Shown here: positions 62,701 through 63,395 of the stretch, one piece after another | Numbering within the stretch: position 1 is the stretch's first letter | Layout of the letters: every line of letters starts with the position of its first letter | NCBI GenBank assembly: GCA_028277585.1 | Contig: JANQFY010000340.1 | Coordinates: 1-63,395, forward strand | DNA from: Sedimentisphaerales bacterium | GTDB lineage: Bacteria; Planctomycetota; Phycisphaerae; Sedimentisphaerales; Anaerobacaceae | Length of the DNA stretch: 63,395 nucleotides | Direction: 5' to 3' | Made by a program: the position numbers and the translations under genes | The notes under the pieces: model-generated | Databases searched by the model: none | Seen by the model: only the letters and a program-made list of their open reading frames with translations | Told to the model about the DNA's origin: nothing

Positions 62701-63395
62701 CAGTTCCACCGGGTCGATGTCGTGGAACGGGCCGTTCGTCAACTGCTCCACACGGGCCCCGTCGGCCGAAAGTCGGTAGAGATGGAAGAAGGGTTCGTCG
62801 TTGGGCGCCATGGAGACGAAGATCGACTTGCCATCGAAGGACACGCTGGGCGAACCGATGCCGCCTTGCCCGGCGTCAAGCAGCAGCTCGGGTTCTGCTC
62901 CCAGGCGCGCCGGCTTGAGCGCGAACAATTTGTGACCGACCTTCATCGGCGCCGGCAGATCGTGTTCGGGAAAGGTTCGGGACTTGCGGGGATTGAAGAT
63001 CGTCACGGTCAAGCTGTCGATGGAGGTGCCCGTCGGACCCGAGGGCAGATACATACTGCAGTCATCCCCCACGAACACGATCGCTTCGGGCCAGGAGAAA
63101 TCCGCCCCGGCCGACGCTTCGGTCACCGTTCCGGTCCACCCCTGTCGCGCCTGGGCGGCCAGAACCTGCTTGCCCAATTCGTGGACTCGGCCCGCCAGCG
63201 CCCCGCTGGGCTCAGCATCGGGTTGAGCCGCAACTTTGCCCCAGGGCCCCGCCCCGAACGCGCCAACGACCGTGACGGAACTCCAGCGCGAGTCGCCGAA
63301 ATCGGGCTGCTGCCAGCTCAGCCTCTGCTGATCGCTACACTTCCACGTCGCATCGCTGGCGAGTACGACCTGCCGGCCGTTGGAAAGCGACACGG
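59755..63395 (-). CDS. large exported PD40/CxxCH/HEAT-repeat protein (5' end outside window)
   Basis: At least 1213 residues are visible; the frame is open to the edge. The segment starts in a galactose-binding-like domain (DFGDSRWSSVTVVGAFGAGP). Then come PD40/TolB-type propeller motifs (IFVSMAPNDEPFFHLYRLSA, PDGRIVFTSTRIGTFEEYHS). Next is a single heme-type motif CVGCHHQ (about residue 590), preceded by a carboxypeptidase-regulatory-like strand set. The C-terminal half is HEAT repeats (VRVAAMVALSTCGDRESVES, AVALGHTGGDAARAALRRYV). This mix is common in planctomycete exported proteins linked to glycan breakdown. Function is unknown. Confidence 0.8.
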   Translation of the reverse strand, partial: VSLSNGRQVVLASDATWKCSDQQRLSWQQPDFGDSRWSSVTVVGAFGAGPWGKVAAQPDAEPSGALAGRVHELGKQVLAAQARQGWTGTVTEASAGADFSWPEAIVFVGDDCSMYLPSGPTGTSIDSLTVTIFNPRKSRTFPEHDLPAPMKVGHKLFALKPARLGAEPELLLDAGQGGIGSPSVSFDGKSIFVSMAPNDEPFFHLYRLSADGARVEQLTNGPFHDIDPVELPDGRIVFTSTRIGTFEEYHSPPSRSLFVMDPDGGGIRPLTHTIIFDNEPEVLADGRIVFIRSDNFFDRGKVETLLHAVHPDGSGGYTEFGLDNGPEYGNRLRAFLCGSPAPMPDGRLAFLSGPGITVGRLGSASQGLQHFRLAAGDVAALPDGRLICTVGQTVSVEVTEGDKKRTIQDLRYQKIGVLDPESRPPTITIIHDSATGPLHSPVYLGPRRRPPVLAERVDKKESQKANATGFLYCQDARLTKNTTAGWSHVRAIRVLAGKGLTTRSSHSYIVHAGNETIELGTVPLAPDGSFSIEVPANVPLALQAVDAEGRAELNEMSWIYVRPGERRGCVGCHHQRQSAPLGERPRALALNASPLKLLGQGRPHRFRGNNAAVTGLMELQFDRYREVAGINRYGDTTELLAAGAREATALISQLRSDDAGLRISAAQRLSIFRDQRAASALCELRIDPVREVRVAAMVALSTCGDRESVESLLSTLTDPDPLVAQAAALALENLTGHAEPFNGFAGLGQSALQAKRWKQWFADTSWDRIENDLVERLESSDRDVVRRAAVALGHTGGDAARAALRRYVARERRNNPLPEWRKTHRGDGARFNSLAAVNPRTLQAATRALGYLQDGDSVPLLAETLRRHSDPATGNLFLAEAAVEALGRIGTPEAQTILVRAFAGLKKYPAYTYWYGDHEALMACHASPVHYFITEALDAVESTRAESIVPHLIRSVPTDPDRALLLPNDDCETLVGRVIRCNGAEAAVVETCLAILGDPEATPVDDIAQAIGTTERAWGGDPDPENRAAQILSLVCRDRDYEPRVRAAFDRYRAKPTTIPRVFDTGIPVVLTLPAKHWVCFYLARALGNLADSRSAEALVTALRTERSEAASGRPDPLGPGVLFLHNDLTPCWRAAVAWALGRIGDRRAADVLLDIVADLDNATDTRHAAAVALGRIADSASAGRMHGLAEGYPEISTRYALLEALEACQAK

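Overview
This is a high-GC bacterial chromosome segment that reads like a planctomycete, most likely of the Phycisphaerae/Sedimentisphaerales type. That placement is inferred from two PEP-CTERM-sorted exported proteins, many secreted glycoside hydrolases, GLUG-repeat and collagen-like surface proteins, an LRR-thioredoxin fusion, a HEAT/PD40/CxxCH protein and an HNH-AP2 protein. No rRNA, CRISPR array or convincing tRNA is visible.

Layout. 1-5.1 kb: end of a GH78 rhamnosidase, a clan-A-like hydrolase and a GH97 enzyme. 5.4-9.6 kb: aminotransferase (alaC-like), a small toxin-antitoxin-like pair followed by a second copy of the alaC 3' end, then gap and ndk. 9.7-13.4 kb: an SH3-bearing PEP-CTERM protein, a decayed IS481-family element, a lipoprotein and a small MITE. 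13.5-17.6 kb: pgk, rpe, accD and a beta-propeller glycosidase. 17.6-29.8 kb: mostly minus-strand accessory genes, including panB, an HTH/GNAT/unknown operon, a papain-like lipoprotein, a PDZ lipoprotein, a PepX-like peptidase, a PD-(D/E)XK-like protein, an HNH-AP2 protein and a DUF4258/DUF2283 pair. 30.0-34.9 kb: a tight operon hisC-hisB-ispF-cysS-ruvC-ruvA. 34.9-42.1 kb: three cargo units behind ruvA (a ParDE-like module, a 1074-residue GLUG protein, a BNR/GH74-like protein), each ended by a copy of the ruvA 3' end. 42-51.9 kb: a Gly-rich PEP-CTERM protein, DUF554, an M24 peptidase, a HAD phosphatase, the LRR-thioredoxin protein, an outer-membrane barrel and an amidohydrolase-VOC fusion. 52.4-59.1 kb: four secreted hydrolases (GH43-like, alpha/alpha-barrel, GH51, GH43) that look like an arabinan/arabinoxylan locus. 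59.1-63.4 kb: a membrane protein and a large HEAT/PD40/CxxCH protein running off the window.

The most unusual signal is the repeated arrangement 'housekeeping gene, cargo module, extra copy of the housekeeping gene 3' end', seen once at alaC and three times in series at ruvA. The copies next to the genes differ from them almost only at synonymous positions, which suggests that they are allelic gene ends and not freshly decaying duplications. The ruvA copies are more degraded farther from the gene, as expected from serial insertions at the same gene end. In both places the innermost cargo is a two-gene toxin-antitoxin-like module with its own promoter. No integrase or transposase is associated, so the mechanism is open; homology-facilitated illegitimate recombination or an unknown gene-end-targeting element would both fit.
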